Source: Bacteroidia bacterium (GTDB lineage Bacteria; Bacteroidota; Bacteroidia; Bacteroidales; Azobacteroidaceae). From it: a stretch of 56,247 nt of DNA. Under the pieces are notes generated by a model. That model saw nothing but the letters and a program-made list of their open reading frames with translations, made no database searches and was not told where the DNA came from. Position numbers and translations under genes: made by a program. Below, in pieces: positions 8,112 through 15,503 of the stretch. Location: the NCBI GenBank assembly GCA_025996895.1, contig BNTW01000008.1:1-56247 (forward strand), read 5' to 3'. The first letter of the stretch is position 1. Each line of letters starts with the position of its first letter.

Positions 8112-9464
8112 TTAATCTTCCGTTTTTTCCGTTTCTTTTCCCAGATATTGCGGCAAATCCATGCCGGCTTGTTTGAAAAGATCGTTGAGCGGTGGTACGG
8201 ATTTCATTAATCCTGCCAGAAAATTAGCGGTCGAAGTGTTGCCGTTTTTTCCATTGTTGCCGTCCCAAACCGTGATTTTGTCGATTTTGATGTTCTTAAT
8301 CGCTTCCACTTGAGTGCGCACCAGTTCGGGCAGTTTTTCAATAAGCAACAGTTGATAAGCACTTTGCGCATCGCCGGCAGCTTTCACCATCTTTTCGTAA
8401 CCCTGCGCCTGCTTGGTCAGGATTTCAAAATAACCTCGTGCTTCGGCGTCCATCTTGGCAAAAATAGCATCGGCTTCGCCTCGTGCATTTTCACGGATTT
8501 TTTCCGCTTCGGCCTGCGCGTCAATGATACGGCGTTGCTTTTCGATTTCTTCCTGCACGATGATATTCGCCTGTTGCGTGGCACGTTCACGGTCGGCACG
8601 AGCAAGTTCCGCCTTTTGTTCTGCCGAATAGGCTTCTTGCAAGGCTTTTGCCTGTTGTACTTTTTCAGCGGTAATGGCAATTTTCATCGCCTCTGCCTCT
8701 TTTTCGCGGCGCGCAGCATCGGAATTGGCAATGTCGATTTTAGCTGTATTTTCACCCATAACGGCGATAGCATTTGCCTGCGAAGTTTTGATACGCGTGT
8801 CGCGATTGGCTTCGGCAGCACCAATTTCACCGATTTTTTCCTGCTCTGCCACACTGACTTTCGCTTCGTTGATTGCTTTCGCGGCTGCTTCTTTTCCCAA
8901 TGCTTCGATGTAGCCCGATTCGTCTTTGATGTCGGTAACATTGACGTTAATCAACTTCAAGCCGATTTTTTTGAGTTCAACCTCTACGTTCGACGAAATG
9001 CTTTCCAGAAATTTGTCGCGGTCGGCATTGATTTCTTCAATCGACATCGTGGCGATCACCAGACGAAGCTGTCCGAACAAAATATCGCGTGCCAATTCCT
9101 GAATTTGGTCGGAATTGAGGCCTAAAAGACGTTCGGCAGCGTTGTTCATGGTGTCGGATTCGGTTGAAATCCCTACCGTGAAACGGCACGGCACATCGAC
9201 ACGAATGTTCTGCTTACTCAGTGCATTGGTCAGGTTGGCGTCAATAGAAATCGGAATTAAACTCAAATAAGCATAATCCTGAATGACCGGCCAGATAAAT
9301 GCGCCTCCACCGTGGATACATTTGGCCGACGATCCACCGGTGTTTCCATAAACGACCAGAATTTTGTCGGACGGACAGCGTTTGTAACGCTTGATAAGTG
9401 CCGAAATCAGGATAAATCCTACGACAACGGCAATAACGATTAAATAAAACGGAGTCATAACCAT
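8112..9464 (-). CDS. Flotillin-family SPFH membrane protein
   Basis: About 450 residues. A short N-terminal membrane segment (PFYLIVIAVVVGFILISALI) is followed by an SPFH/band-7 domain (about 30-200) and a long Ala/Glu-rich coiled coil (about 200-390) with repeated E-A-E/A-R-R-E-K-E segments. This is the layout of bacterial flotillins such as B. subtilis YuaG/FloT, which gather in membrane microdomains and affect membrane fluidity and protein assembly. The longest open frame begins at 9509 inside the upstream NfeD gene; I prefer the ATG at 9464 (MVMTPFYL) because the membrane segment follows directly. Pairing with an NfeD-type partner upstream is the usual flotillin gene order. Confidence 0.88.
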   Translation of the reverse strand: MVMTPFYLIVIAVVVGFILISALIKRYKRCPSDKILVVYGNTGGSSAKCIHGGGAFIWPVIQDYAYLSLIPISIDANLTNALSKQNIRVDVPCRFTVGISTESDTMNNAAERLLGLNSDQIQELARDILFGQLRLVIATMSIEEINADRDKFLESISSNVEVELKKIGLKLINVNVTDIKDESGYIEALGKEAAAKAINEAKVSVAEQEKIGEIGAAEANRDTRIKTSQANAIAVMGENTAKIDIANSDAARREKEAEAMKIAITAEKVQQAKALQEAYSAEQKAELARADRERATQQANIIVQEEIEKQRRIIDAQAEAEKIRENARGEADAIFAKMDAEARGYFEILTKQAQGYEKMVKAAGDAQSAYQLLLIEKLPELVRTQVEAIKNIKIDKITVWDGNNGKNGNTSTANFLAGLMKSVPPLNDLFKQAGMDLPQYLGKETEKTED

Positions 9465-9474
9465 AATTAATATA

Positions 9475-10041
9475 TTAAATTTTTTGCACCAAAACTGTCT
9501 GATTATCAATCACTTTCACTACGCGCACTTTTCCGCCGGTCGGAATTTTTTCGCCTTCGGTCAGGGCATCAATTTCATGCACCGCCCCGCGCACGCTGAT
9601 TTGAATTTTGCCTTTGCCCGATTTTCCGGCAGGAATAGCCAGATACACATCTGCTGTTTTTTGAAGCGTTTCCACTGTTTTGAACGTGTTGTCTTTGTTG
9701 AGTTTCAGAATCATTTTGATCAGAAAAAAGAAAAGCAGCACAAAGACAAGTCCGGTGAGACAGGCAAAAACGGCTACTAAACCCTTCGACGAAAAAGTGT
9801 CGTAAAAACAGACACCGCCCCAGCCGAAACCAAGGAAAAAATTCGTCAAATTGCGCAGCGAAAAAAGTTGAAAAGGGCCGTCGGCACTTGCATCGCCGTC
9901 GAAATCAGCATTCAATCCATCGGAAGCGTCCATGCCGATGAAAGTAATAATCGTCTGAATCACAAAGATTAACGAGGCTATGCCCGCGATAATCCAATAT
10001 ACCCGCAAAGCAGGTTCTAAACTATTTAACCAGTCTATCAT
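9475..10041 (-). CDS. NfeD-like membrane partner of flotillin
   Basis: 188 residues. Two hydrophobic regions (about 14-38 and 88-112) are visible, with a less hydrophobic stretch between, then a soluble C-terminal part (about 118-188) with the OB-fold pattern GKIQISVRGAVHEIDALTEGEKIPTGGKVRVVKVIDNQTVLV. That is the NfeD short-form arrangement found next to flotillins (YuaF type); the OB fold is thought to contact the partner. The stop lies 10 bases before my preferred flotillin start, so the two form an operon. An acidic segment between membrane parts (DASDGLNADFDGDASAD) is probably a loop. It is not the long-form NfeD protease. Confidence 0.82.
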   Translation of the reverse strand: MIDWLNSLEPALRVYWIIAGIASLIFVIQTIITFIGMDASDGLNADFDGDASADGPFQLFSLRNLTNFFLGFGWGGVCFYDTFSSKGLVAVFACLTGLVFVLLFFFLIKMILKLNKDNTFKTVETLQKTADVYLAIPAGKSGKGKIQISVRGAVHEIDALTEGEKIPTGGKVRVVKVIDNQTVLVQKI

Positions 10042-10122
10042 AACTTATTGTGTTTTTCAGGTGTAAATGTAGTGATATTTTTTGGAATTAGTATGATTTT
10101 CCTATAAAGAAATCCGTATGTT

Positions 10123-10488
10123 TTATTTAGTAAATGCAAATCCAATCCAGACGGCGAGAAATCCGAGTAGAACGCTGACCAATGTATAAACAATTAGCTG
10201 AACGTATTGTCCGGCCTGATACATTTGCAGGTTTTCGAGCGAAAAAGTGGAGAAAGTGGTGAAGCCGCCGCAAAATCCGGCGACTAACAAAATCCGCAAA
10301 TTCGTATCTATCTGATTTTTCAGCCATAAGCCCATTAAAATACCAATGAAAAGACAACCCAATAGATTAATGATTAACGTAGCAAATGGAAACGAATGTC
10401 CTGTTTTAGCTATCCAGTGGGAAGTCAGGAAACGGAAAATACTGCCGGCACCTCCGCCTAATCCGACGAGCAAAATTTGTTTTAACAT
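10123..10488 (-). CDS. crcB: Fluoride channel CrcB (Fluc)
   Basis: 121 residues with four membrane helices. Fluc proteins form antiparallel dimers that let fluoride out of the cytoplasm. Family signatures are present: GLGGGAGSIFRF near the N terminus, INLLGCLFIG in helix 2, and GFCGGFTTFSTFS in helix 3, which carries the sodium-binding break and the pore-lining TFST residues. A longer open frame begins at 10524, but an exact -7 box lies at 10501-10508, inside that extension, so MLKQILLVG at 10488 is the better start. One gene is normal where the channel is a homodimer. No fluoride riboswitch was recognised upstream. Confidence 0.92.
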   Translation of the reverse strand: MLKQILLVGLGGGAGSIFRFLTSHWIAKTGHSFPFATLIINLLGCLFIGILMGLWLKNQIDTNLRILLVAGFCGGFTTFSTFSLENLQMYQAGQYVQLIVYTLVSVLLGFLAVWIGFAFTK

Positions 10489-10500
10489 ATTTTTTTTCAA

Positions 10501-10508
10501 CAAAAGTA
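10501..10508 (-). promoter_or_regulatory. -7 box of crcB
   Basis: TACTTTTG on the minus strand, an exact TAnnTTTG match 13 bases upstream of the preferred ATG at 10488. This decides between the two possible crcB starts. Confidence 0.5.
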
Positions 10509-10539
10509 CAAATTTTCCGAACAAAATCCGATTTCAAAC

Positions 10540-10555
10540 GTTATATATATATAAC
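10540..10555. promoter_or_regulatory. 16-bp perfect palindrome between divergent genes
   Basis: GTTATATATATATAAC is a perfect palindrome lying 17 bases before the Fe-S protein gene and in the divergent spacer with crcB. It could be an operator or a melting-prone promoter part; alternating AT makes chance more likely than for a mixed sequence. Confidence 0.35.
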
Positions 10556-10571
10556 TCTAAATGAAAATAAT

Positions 10572-11024
10572 ATGACAGACGTAAAAGACATTATCAGACA
10601 TTATTCAAACGGAGAAATCACCATTGTGTGGAAACCCGCTTTGTGCATTCATGTAAAGTATTGTTGGAAAGAACTGCCCGAAGTTTTTGACCCCGACAAA
10701 CGTCCTTGGACAAATCCGTATGGGGCTTCGACCGAGCGAATTATTCAGCAAATCAATCGGTGTCCGTCCGGTGCATTGACTTATTTCCGGAACGACGAAC
10801 AGCAAAAAACGCCCGAAACGCCTGTAACCCCGCAACCGGTAGTGAGTGAAATCACCGCCGAAGCAATGGTCGGAGGGCCTTTATTGGTGAGTGGAAATAT
10901 TGCGGTCAAATATGGTGACAATGTCGAACACAAGAGCGGACCGACTGCTTTTTGCCGTTGCGGACAAAGTCAAGATCCGCCGTATTGTGATGGATCGCAT
11001 GCAGAAACAAATTTTAACGTATAA
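10572..11024 (+). CDS. Two-domain iron-sulfur protein: Fer4_19-like plus CDGSH
   Basis: 150 residues. The N-terminal part (about 10-75) has C-x5-C (Cys25, Cys31) and a later NRCPSGAL cysteine, as in divergent 4Fe-4S mono-cluster domains. The C-terminal part is a CDGSH domain with all 2Fe-2S ligands: Cys128, Cys130, Cys139 and His143 in CRCGQSQDPPYCDGSH. A Pro/Thr-rich linker joins them. CDGSH proteins hold a labile, redox-active 2Fe-2S cluster and are linked to iron and redox homeostasis; the physiological partner here is unknown. No signal peptide, so cytoplasmic. The GNAT gene begins 12 bases after its stop, so the two are co-transcribed. Confidence 0.88.
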   Translation: MTDVKDIIRHYSNGEITIVWKPALCIHVKYCWKELPEVFDPDKRPWTNPYGASTERIIQQINRCPSGALTYFRNDEQQKTPETPVTPQPVVSEITAEAMVGGPLLVSGNIAVKYGDNVEHKSGPTAFCRCGQSQDPPYCDGSHAETNFNV

Positions 11025-11036
11025 ATTGATAGGAAT

Positions 11037-11324
11037 ATGAAAATTATTAGAGAAGACAATGGCCGCGAAGGGGCTTTCAAAGCGATTGACAAAGACATGG
11101 AAATGGGAGAAATGACCTATGTGTGGCGTGGAAAGGATAAAATCCTGATAGACCACACGGGAGTAGATCCCGAGTTTGAGGGTCAGGGAGTCGGCAAACG
11201 CTTGTTTGACGAAGCCGTTCATTTTGCACGCGAAAAAGAGGTTAAAATTGTTCCGATATGTCCGTTTGTGGTCGCTCTGTGCAAAAGAGATCCGAGTACC
11301 AAAGACATTGTTGCCGATTATTAA
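11037..11324 (+). CDS. Small GNAT-like N-acetyltransferase (YjdJ type)
   Basis: 95 residues, the length of the minimal GNAT fold found in the YjdJ/NATD1 group. The acetyl-CoA pyrophosphate loop is present (HTGVDPEFEGQGVGKRLFDEA, residues 40-60, with the Q-G-V-G turn), followed by the conserved VKIVPICPFV strand; the family's usual C-terminal proline and cysteine are kept. The substrate is not known for this group. It follows the Fe-S protein gene by 12 bases. Association of a mini-GNAT with CDGSH-type Fe-S proteins recurs in bacteria, which suggests a shared task that I cannot define. Confidence 0.85.
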   Translation: MKIIREDNGREGAFKAIDKDMEMGEMTYVWRGKDKILIDHTGVDPEFEGQGVGKRLFDEAVHFAREKEVKIVPICPFVVALCKRDPSTKDIVADY

Positions 11325-11432
11325 AATCTTTTATTTTTGGCTTAGCACGCTCTTTGTAAATAGTCTGTTCCAGTAATTTCTATAACCACCCTTGGACATA
11401 AATCCAAAGAAGGCTTTCTAGAAATTGAGAGT

Positions 11433-11485
11433 GAAGAGTTGAGAATGGAGAGTGAAAACGCTCAACTCTTCATTCTCAACTCTTC
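11433..11485. repeat. 15-bp inverted repeat
   Basis: GAAGAGTTGAGAATG at 11433-11447 is the exact reverse complement of 11471-11485. The 23-base loop contains a further partial copy of the second arm (CTCAACTCTTC, 11461-11471), so alternative pairings exist. The right arm overlaps the 3' end of the small reverse-strand ORF. Low-complexity gag/ttg repeats of this kind are common between Bacteroidetes genes. Confidence 0.55.
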
Positions 11486-11641
11486 CTTATTCAAGCTGTC
11501 CTTTATTTTATGGAACTCCTTTTGCGTCTCTTCCAATTGGCGAAGCGATTGCATAAAGCGGTGATATTCCCAGCCGGGAATATAAATGACCTGGTCGTCG
11601 TCCGGCCATTCATCTTTCCGGTCTTTATTTTTATCGTCCAT
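11462..11641 (-). CDS. Small acidic/coiled hypothetical protein, 59 residues
   Basis: A complete small frame runs from ATG at 11641 to TGA at 11462. The product begins MDDKNKDRKDEWPDDDQ and continues with PGWEYHRFMQSLRQLEE and a charged helix. It is highly charged at the N terminus, with one probable amphipathic or coiled helix, and has no signal peptide or membrane segment. I do not recognise the family. The regular amino-acid composition (a GWEY turn then heptad-like hydrophobics) argues that it is a real gene, but its stop codon lies within the inverted repeat, so the last ten residues may be recent additions. Confidence 0.45.
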   Translation of the reverse strand: MDDKNKDRKDEWPDDDQVIYIPGWEYHRFMQSLRQLEETQKEFHKIKDSLNKEELRMKS

Positions 11642-11658
11642 TGCATGTTATTTTTTAG

Positions 11659-11871
11659 TTAGATTTTCACGAACTCGACCCTGCGATTCTTCGCCCGTCC
11701 CTCGTCGGTAACTTTGTCGATGCCTTTGCTAACCACTTCTTCGGTCTTTTGCTCAGCTTTGCGCTCGACTGTTCTCTTTGCGGCGTTCTCGATTGCCTTA
11801 CCCAACCGTTTGCCGAACTGCGCCTGCGCTGTTCCGCATACGAATAACAACGCAAGGAATAGAAGAATATC
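11659..11871 (-). pseudogene. Decayed OmpA-like gene: signal peptide joined to OmpA tail
   Basis: One frame encodes a signal-peptide core (ILLFLALLFVCGTAQAQ), an Ala/Glu/Lys-rich stretch (KAIENAAKRTVERKAEQKTE), then directly TDEGRAKNRRVEFVKI, which is the extreme C terminus of an OmpA peptidoglycan-binding domain. The rest of the OmpA domain, roughly 100 residues, is missing. The signal peptide also lacks a start: only TTG (11850) or ATT codons are available in frame, because a TGA stop at 11875-11877 cuts off the basic N terminus. An internal deletion joining SKGID-like sequence at both ends would explain this. It was probably an outer-membrane OmpA-family lipoprotein or porin-associated protein. 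Confidence 0.55.
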
Positions 11872-11893
11872 GGATCATTTATCCGTAAAGAAA

Positions 11894-12964
11894 TTATTTT
11901 ATCCGCTCATAGTGGCAGAACAGCAGTTCGCCGTTGTCGTCGTGCAGGTGCATACCGTTGCCCTCGCAATAACGCCATAAATTGCAGTCGGCGCATTTTC
12001 CGTGCTTCGCCCAATTTTTGTTGCGGAATGGCTCAAAACGATTTTCCCATACGTCCCAAAATTGGTCGCGGTAGATATTCCCCTGATGAAAATTCGCCCT
12101 TATGCTCGGACAAGCCGAAATTGAGCCGTCAGCCAACACAGAAGCAACATTAATGCCCGCATGGCACTGATAGAACGAGTCGCGCACTTCGGTTTCGTAA
12201 TTGCCCAAAAAGCCCTCACAACCGTAGGAAAGGTGAATTTTCCCTTCTTTCCGCGTTTCGACAATAAAATCCAACACTTTGGTAAAATCTTCGTCCGAAA
12301 GTTGGAATTCGGGATATTGCGCCGCACGACCGACAGGAAAAATCGTAAAAATGCGCCAGTCTTTCACACCGGTTTCGATTAAAAATTCTTTGAAACGCTG
12401 TAAGTCATTGATATTTTGCTGATTAACGCAAGTAACTATGTCCCAGACCGGAAAATTTTCCGCCACCAGCATTTTGATTGCATTCAACGCTTTTTCAAAC
12501 GATTTCGGATTTCCGCGCAGCCAATTATGCGCCTCTTCAAAGCCGTCCAAACTGACCGTAATGGAGTGCAAACCTGCCCGCAAAAGCGACTGAAAACGTT
12601 GCGGTGTGAGAAACAAGCCGTTTGTCACCAAGCCCCAAGGAAAACCGCGTTTGTAGAGTTCTAATCCGCATATTTCCAGATCTTTACGCACTAATGCCTC
12701 GCCACCGGTAAGGATCATCATTGTCTTATTCGGATTGACGTGCGGTGTAATTTCATCGACCACTTTCAGGAAATCGGCAACCGGCATATCCGGTTGATTG
12801 GCGATAGCCCGGCAGTCGCTTCCGCAATGCTTGCAAGCGATATTGCAACGCAACGTACATTCCCAAAACAGCGTATTCAACTCGTGCATTTTCACGTTGT
12901 TCCGGTGAATTTGCCGAAAAAGTTCCAGCCCGATTTTCTTACGAAGTGAAGGCTTTTTATTCAT
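11894..12964 (-). CDS. Radical SAM/SPASM enzyme of the rSAM/lipoprotein pair
   Basis: 356 residues. The radical SAM 4Fe-4S motif CNIACKHC (Cys40, Cys44, Cys47) is intact, followed by GGEAL for SAM binding. The C-terminal part is a SPASM-type auxiliary-cluster domain with several cysteines (ACPSIR, CADCNLWRYCEGN, LFCHYE). SPASM enzymes usually modify peptides or proteins. This gene matches the Bacteroidetes family known from the genome-property pair rSAM/lipoprotein (TIGR04133 with TIGR04134). It overlaps the end of the lipoprotein gene by 8 bases, showing tight coupling. The likely substrate, by inference, is that lipoprotein before export. The modification itself is not known. Confidence 0.88.
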   Translation of the reverse strand: MNKKPSLRKKIGLELFRQIHRNNVKMHELNTLFWECTLRCNIACKHCGSDCRAIANQPDMPVADFLKVVDEITPHVNPNKTMMILTGGEALVRKDLEICGLELYKRGFPWGLVTNGLFLTPQRFQSLLRAGLHSITVSLDGFEEAHNWLRGNPKSFEKALNAIKMLVAENFPVWDIVTCVNQQNINDLQRFKEFLIETGVKDWRIFTIFPVGRAAQYPEFQLSDEDFTKVLDFIVETRKEGKIHLSYGCEGFLGNYETEVRDSFYQCHAGINVASVLADGSISACPSIRANFHQGNIYRDQFWDVWENRFEPFRNKNWAKHGKCADCNLWRYCEGNGMHLHDDNGELLFCHYERIK

Positions 12965-13445
12965 CTTCCAGTTTTCTCAACTCTACATTTTGGGTAACGG
13001 TAAATTCGCCTTCGTACCAACCATCGCTTTTTTTGGTTTTTATGGCTTGATCAAAATCTACGCCCACGATAGTGTCATGAAAATAACCGCCATTTTCCAA
13101 ACCATCAATATCGTAGATAAAAACAGAATCAATATCAGCATAATCAGGCGATAATCCGCTGTATTTCAATTCATAATTTCCTTTTTCATCGGTTAAAACG
13201 TAAGGCATTTCGCGATATTCCGACGGCACTACACCATACATCGCTACCAAGCGCGCATAATCAAAACCGATATGAATGCCTTTAACCGGCTTCTTATCGG
13301 CCTTATTCACCACTTTGCCTTTTACGACATAATCGGCATGTGGTGAGCCGTATTCCACTCTCGGCTCAATACATCCATAGGTAAACCCCAATAATGTAAG
13401 CAAACTTGCCAGAATTTTTGAATAAAAAGAAAGTGCTTTTTTCAT
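12957..13445 (-). CDS. Putative lipoprotein partner of the radical SAM enzyme
   Basis: 162 residues with a lipoprotein signal peptide whose acylated cysteine is Cys25 (GFTYGC). Just after it comes EYGSPHADY, the hallmark of the lipoprotein family found beside SPASM enzymes (TIGR04134). The rest (about 40-155) looks like a beta-sandwich of the carboxypeptidase-regulatory or Ig-like type (VKGKVVNKADKKPVKGIHIGF, VLTDEKGNYELKYS). It should be anchored in the envelope. The gene overlaps the radical SAM gene by 8 bases and follows DUF4491 by 27. The role is unknown; the conserved N-terminal segment close to the lipid anchor is the natural candidate for modification. Confidence 0.85.
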   Translation of the reverse strand: MKKALSFYSKILASLLTLLGFTYGCIEPRVEYGSPHADYVVKGKVVNKADKKPVKGIHIGFDYARLVAMYGVVPSEYREMPYVLTDEKGNYELKYSGLSPDYADIDSVFIYDIDGLENGGYFHDTIVGVDFDQAIKTKKSDGWYEGEFTVTQNVELRKLEDE

Positions 13446-13472
13446 AAAACAACCATTTAAGTTTATTGAAAT

Positions 13473-13796
13473 TCATTCGTGCGACGATTTTTCGTCTTTT
13501 TCTCGTTTGGGAAACCACCCTTTCTTTACCCGTTTTTTCTGTTCAAAAAGTTCACCGATAGACCAGAACGAAGAGAAAGCGAAGACACCGCACGAGGCAG
13601 AAACAAGTCCGTTTTCATAAGAGTATAGCGAGCCGAAAATACCGGCTATGCCCAACAACGCGAAAACCCACCAGCATTTCGTACCAAAATAATATTCGCC
13701 TTTGATAACCAACGGATGGAACAGTCCGATTATCAGAAACGTCATCAACCCTGTCAAAATCCCCGTCAAATGATATGTTTCTACCCAGTGCATCAT
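13473..13796 (-). CDS. DUF4491 family small membrane protein
   Basis: 107 residues with about three membrane helices (residues 8-30, 40-60, 62-80) and a basic cytoplasmic tail. The sequence TGILTGLMTFLIIGLFHPLVIKGEYYFG and the WSIGELFEQKKRVKKGWFP ending match the DUF4491 family, which is common in Bacteroidales and Firmicutes and has no known function. It lies 11 bases after katA and 27 before the lipoprotein, all on the minus strand, so it is probably in the same transcript. The two-methionine start (MMHW) leaves the exact initiation codon open by one residue. Confidence 0.85.
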   Translation of the reverse strand: MMHWVETYHLTGILTGLMTFLIIGLFHPLVIKGEYYFGTKCWWVFALLGIAGIFGSLYSYENGLVSASCGVFAFSSFWSIGELFEQKKRVKKGWFPKREKDEKSSHE

Positions 13797-13807
13797 CTTT
13801 TTAGTTT

Positions 13808-15286
13808 TTATTCTACTTTTTGTCGTTCTACTTCTGCCTTAATCTTATCCAACGAAACACCGAGGTTAGCCGCAATATCGCTTCCACAACGAACATCTGC
13901 CTGATAAAAGCGGGCAATCGCCCGAATTTGAATGTCTTCCGGCACACCGTCCATCGCTTCGGCCACATTGGAAGCTATACGCACTTTTTCATCTTCGGGA
14001 ACAAGGCGGTAAAGGTCGCCCGGTTGAGAATAATAGTCCTTATCCACCCGGTGATCATAATAATCCGCTGCACCTTCGAGCATCAAAGCCGGCTCTTTAT
14101 ATTCAGGATTATCGGTTGGCCCACCAAATGAATTAGGCTCATAATTGACACTGCCACCACCGTTACCGTCAAAACGCATTTTACCGTCACGATGATAATT
14201 ATGTACCGGACAATGCGGCGTATTAATCGGCAGACTTTCAAAATTCACGCCCAAACGATAGCGTTGAGCATCGGTGTAAGCAAACAAACGTCCCTGCAAC
14301 ATCTTGTCGGGACTCCAACCTATGCCCGAAACAATATTGGTAGGAGCAAACGCAGCCTGTTCCACTTCGGCAAAATAGTTTTCCGGATTGCGGTTTAATT
14401 CCATGATACCGACTTCAATGAGCGGATAATCCTTGTGCGGCCAAACCTTTGTCAAATCGAATGGATTGATACGGTAGGTTTTTGCTTCTGCTTCCGCCAT
14501 TATCTGAACATACATTTTCCATTTCGGGAAATTGCCTTTTTCGATGTTTTCAAATAAATCGCGTTGAGAAGCCTCACGATCGGTTGCCACCACTTCGGCA
14601 GCTTGTTTATTGGTCAGATTGGCAATGCCCTGCATCGTTTTGAAATGAAATTTCACCCAAAACCGTTCGTTTTTCGCATTGATAAAACTGAACGTATGCG
14701 AGCCGAAACCATGCATTTGGCGAAGGCTGGCAGGAATTCCCCGGTCGCTCATCAAAATCATTACCTGATGCAGCGATTCGGGGCTTCGTCCCCAAAAATC
14801 CCAAGCGGCCGTACTGCTGCGGAGATTGGTTTTCGGGTCGCGCTTTTGCGTGTGAATAAAATCGGGAAATTTAGTCGGGTCTTTGATAAAAAAGACCGGC
14901 GTGTTGTTTCCTACCAAATCCCAGTTGCCTTCTTCAGTGTAGAATTTCATAGCAAAACCCCGCACATCGCGTTCCGTATCGGCCGCACCCCGTTCGCCGG
15001 CAACGGTCGAAAACCGCAAAAACATAGGAGTCTGTTTACCTACCTTACTAAAAATAGCCGCTTTGGTGTATTTCGTAATGTCGTTCGTGATGGTCAAAGT
15101 GCCGTAGGCACCTGAGCCTTTCGCATGAACAATCCGTTCCGGAATCCGTTCCCGATTGAAATGAGCCACTTTTTCCATCATCCAAGCATTCTGCAACAAT
15201 GCCGGTCCGTGCGGTCCAGCCGTTTGAATGTTCTGATTATCAACCACGGGCGCACCGTGCGCATTTGTTAATTTTTCTTGTGCCAT
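13808..15286 (-). CDS. katA: Catalase, small-subunit heme type (KatA)
   Basis: 492 residues, the usual length of clade 3 monofunctional catalases, which convert hydrogen peroxide to water and oxygen. The distal heme residues are present: His54 in [12 protein letters not shown] and the Asn pair 127-128 in GNNTPVFF. The proximal tyrosine lies in [24 protein letters not shown] is the heme-propionate/NADPH region. No signal peptide, so cytoplasmic. It heads a reverse-strand set with DUF4491 and the radical SAM pair. A -7 element lies about 20 bases upstream; OxyR control would be expected in Bacteroidales, but I could not identify an OxyR site. Confidence 0.97.
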   Translation of the reverse strand: MAQEKLTNAHGAPVVDNQNIQTAGPHGPALLQNAWMMEKVAHFNRERIPERIVHAKGSGAYGTLTITNDITKYTKAAIFSKVGKQTPMFLRFSTVAGERGAADTERDVRGFAMKFYTEEGNWDLVGNNTPVFFIKDPTKFPDFIHTQKRDPKTNLRSSTAAWDFWGRSPESLHQVMILMSDRGIPASLRQMHGFGSHTFSFINAKNERFWVKFHFKTMQGIANLTNKQAAEVVATDREASQRDLFENIEKGNFPKWKMYVQIMAEAEAKTYRINPFDLTKVWPHKDYPLIEVGIMELNRNPENYFAEVEQAAFAPTNIVSGIGWSPDKMLQGRLFAYTDAQRYRLGVNFESLPINTPHCPVHNYHRDGKMRFDGNGGGSVNYEPNSFGGPTDNPEYKEPALMLEGAADYYDHRVDKDYYSQPGDLYRLVPEDEKVRIASNVAEAMDGVPEDIQIRAIARFYQADVRCGSDIAANLGVSLDKIKAEVERQKVE

Positions 15287-15306
15287 AAATTTATTTTTTT
15301 AATTGT

Positions 15307-15314
15307 CAAAGATA
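15307..15314 (-). promoter_or_regulatory. -7 box of katA
   Basis: TATCTTTG on the minus strand, an exact TAnnTTTG match, 21 bases upstream of the katA ATG. The -33 region is AT-rich without a clear TTG, as expected if an activator is needed. Confidence 0.45.
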
Positions 15315-15355
15315 CAAATTGTTTTGTAATTCATTGAAAAAATTTCAAATAAAAT

Positions 15356-15385
15356 TTGTCAAATACGAACAATATTGTATCTTTG
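15356..15385 (+). promoter_or_regulatory. Promoter of tRNA-His
   Basis: TTG at 15356-15358, 19 bases, then TATCTTTG at 15378-15385: an excellent Bacteroidetes promoter. Transcription would start around 15392, about 9 bases before the tRNA. Confidence 0.65.
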
Positions 15386-15400
15386 CACCCTGATTTACAT

Positions 15401-15475
15401 GGTGGTCGTAGCTCAGTTGGTTAGAGCATCAGATTGTGGTTCTGAGGGTCGTGGGTTCGAACCCCATCTTCCACC
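15401..15475 (+). tRNA. tRNA-His (anticodon GTG)
   Basis: A full cloverleaf can be drawn: D arm with AGTTGGTTA loop, anticodon stem TCAGA/TCTGA around TTGTGGT with anticodon GTG at 15436-15438, and T arm GTGGG/CCCAT around TTCGAAC. G at 15401 is the extra G-1 typical of tRNA-His and faces C73 (15475). CCA is not encoded. The acceptor stem is odd: 5' GTGGTCG faces 3' CTTCCAC, leaving mismatches at pairs 5-68 (T-T) and 6-67 (C-T) while the other five pairs hold. Confidence 0.93.
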
Positions 15476-15503
15476 CCTTTCTCAAAAATAAAATCCGGCA
15501 AGT

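Noticed and set aside
8310..9125. 271-codon open frame on the plus strand within the flotillin gene
   Set aside because: The Phe/Cys/Arg-rich translation mirrors the Ala/Glu-rich coiled coil on the other strand, a known source of long false frames.
9465..9509. Longer flotillin start at 9509
   Set aside because: The extra 15 residues overlap the NfeD gene and do not match the family N terminus, which starts at the membrane helix.
10042..10122. Possible fluoride riboswitch near crcB
   Set aside because: The spacer upstream of crcB is short and AT-rich and lacks the conserved fluoride-aptamer words; the region at 10042-10122 is downstream of crcB.
10488..10524. Longer crcB start at 10524
   Set aside because: An exact -7 promoter box lies at 10501-10508, inside the proposed extension, and the extension adds no family sequence.
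11433..11485. CRISPR-like repeat pair
   Set aside because: The units are inverted, not direct, only two or three in number and without spacers of regular size; no cas genes are present.
14564..15115. 183-codon frame antisense to katA
   Set aside because: Fully inside a well-supported catalase gene and without recognisable protein character.
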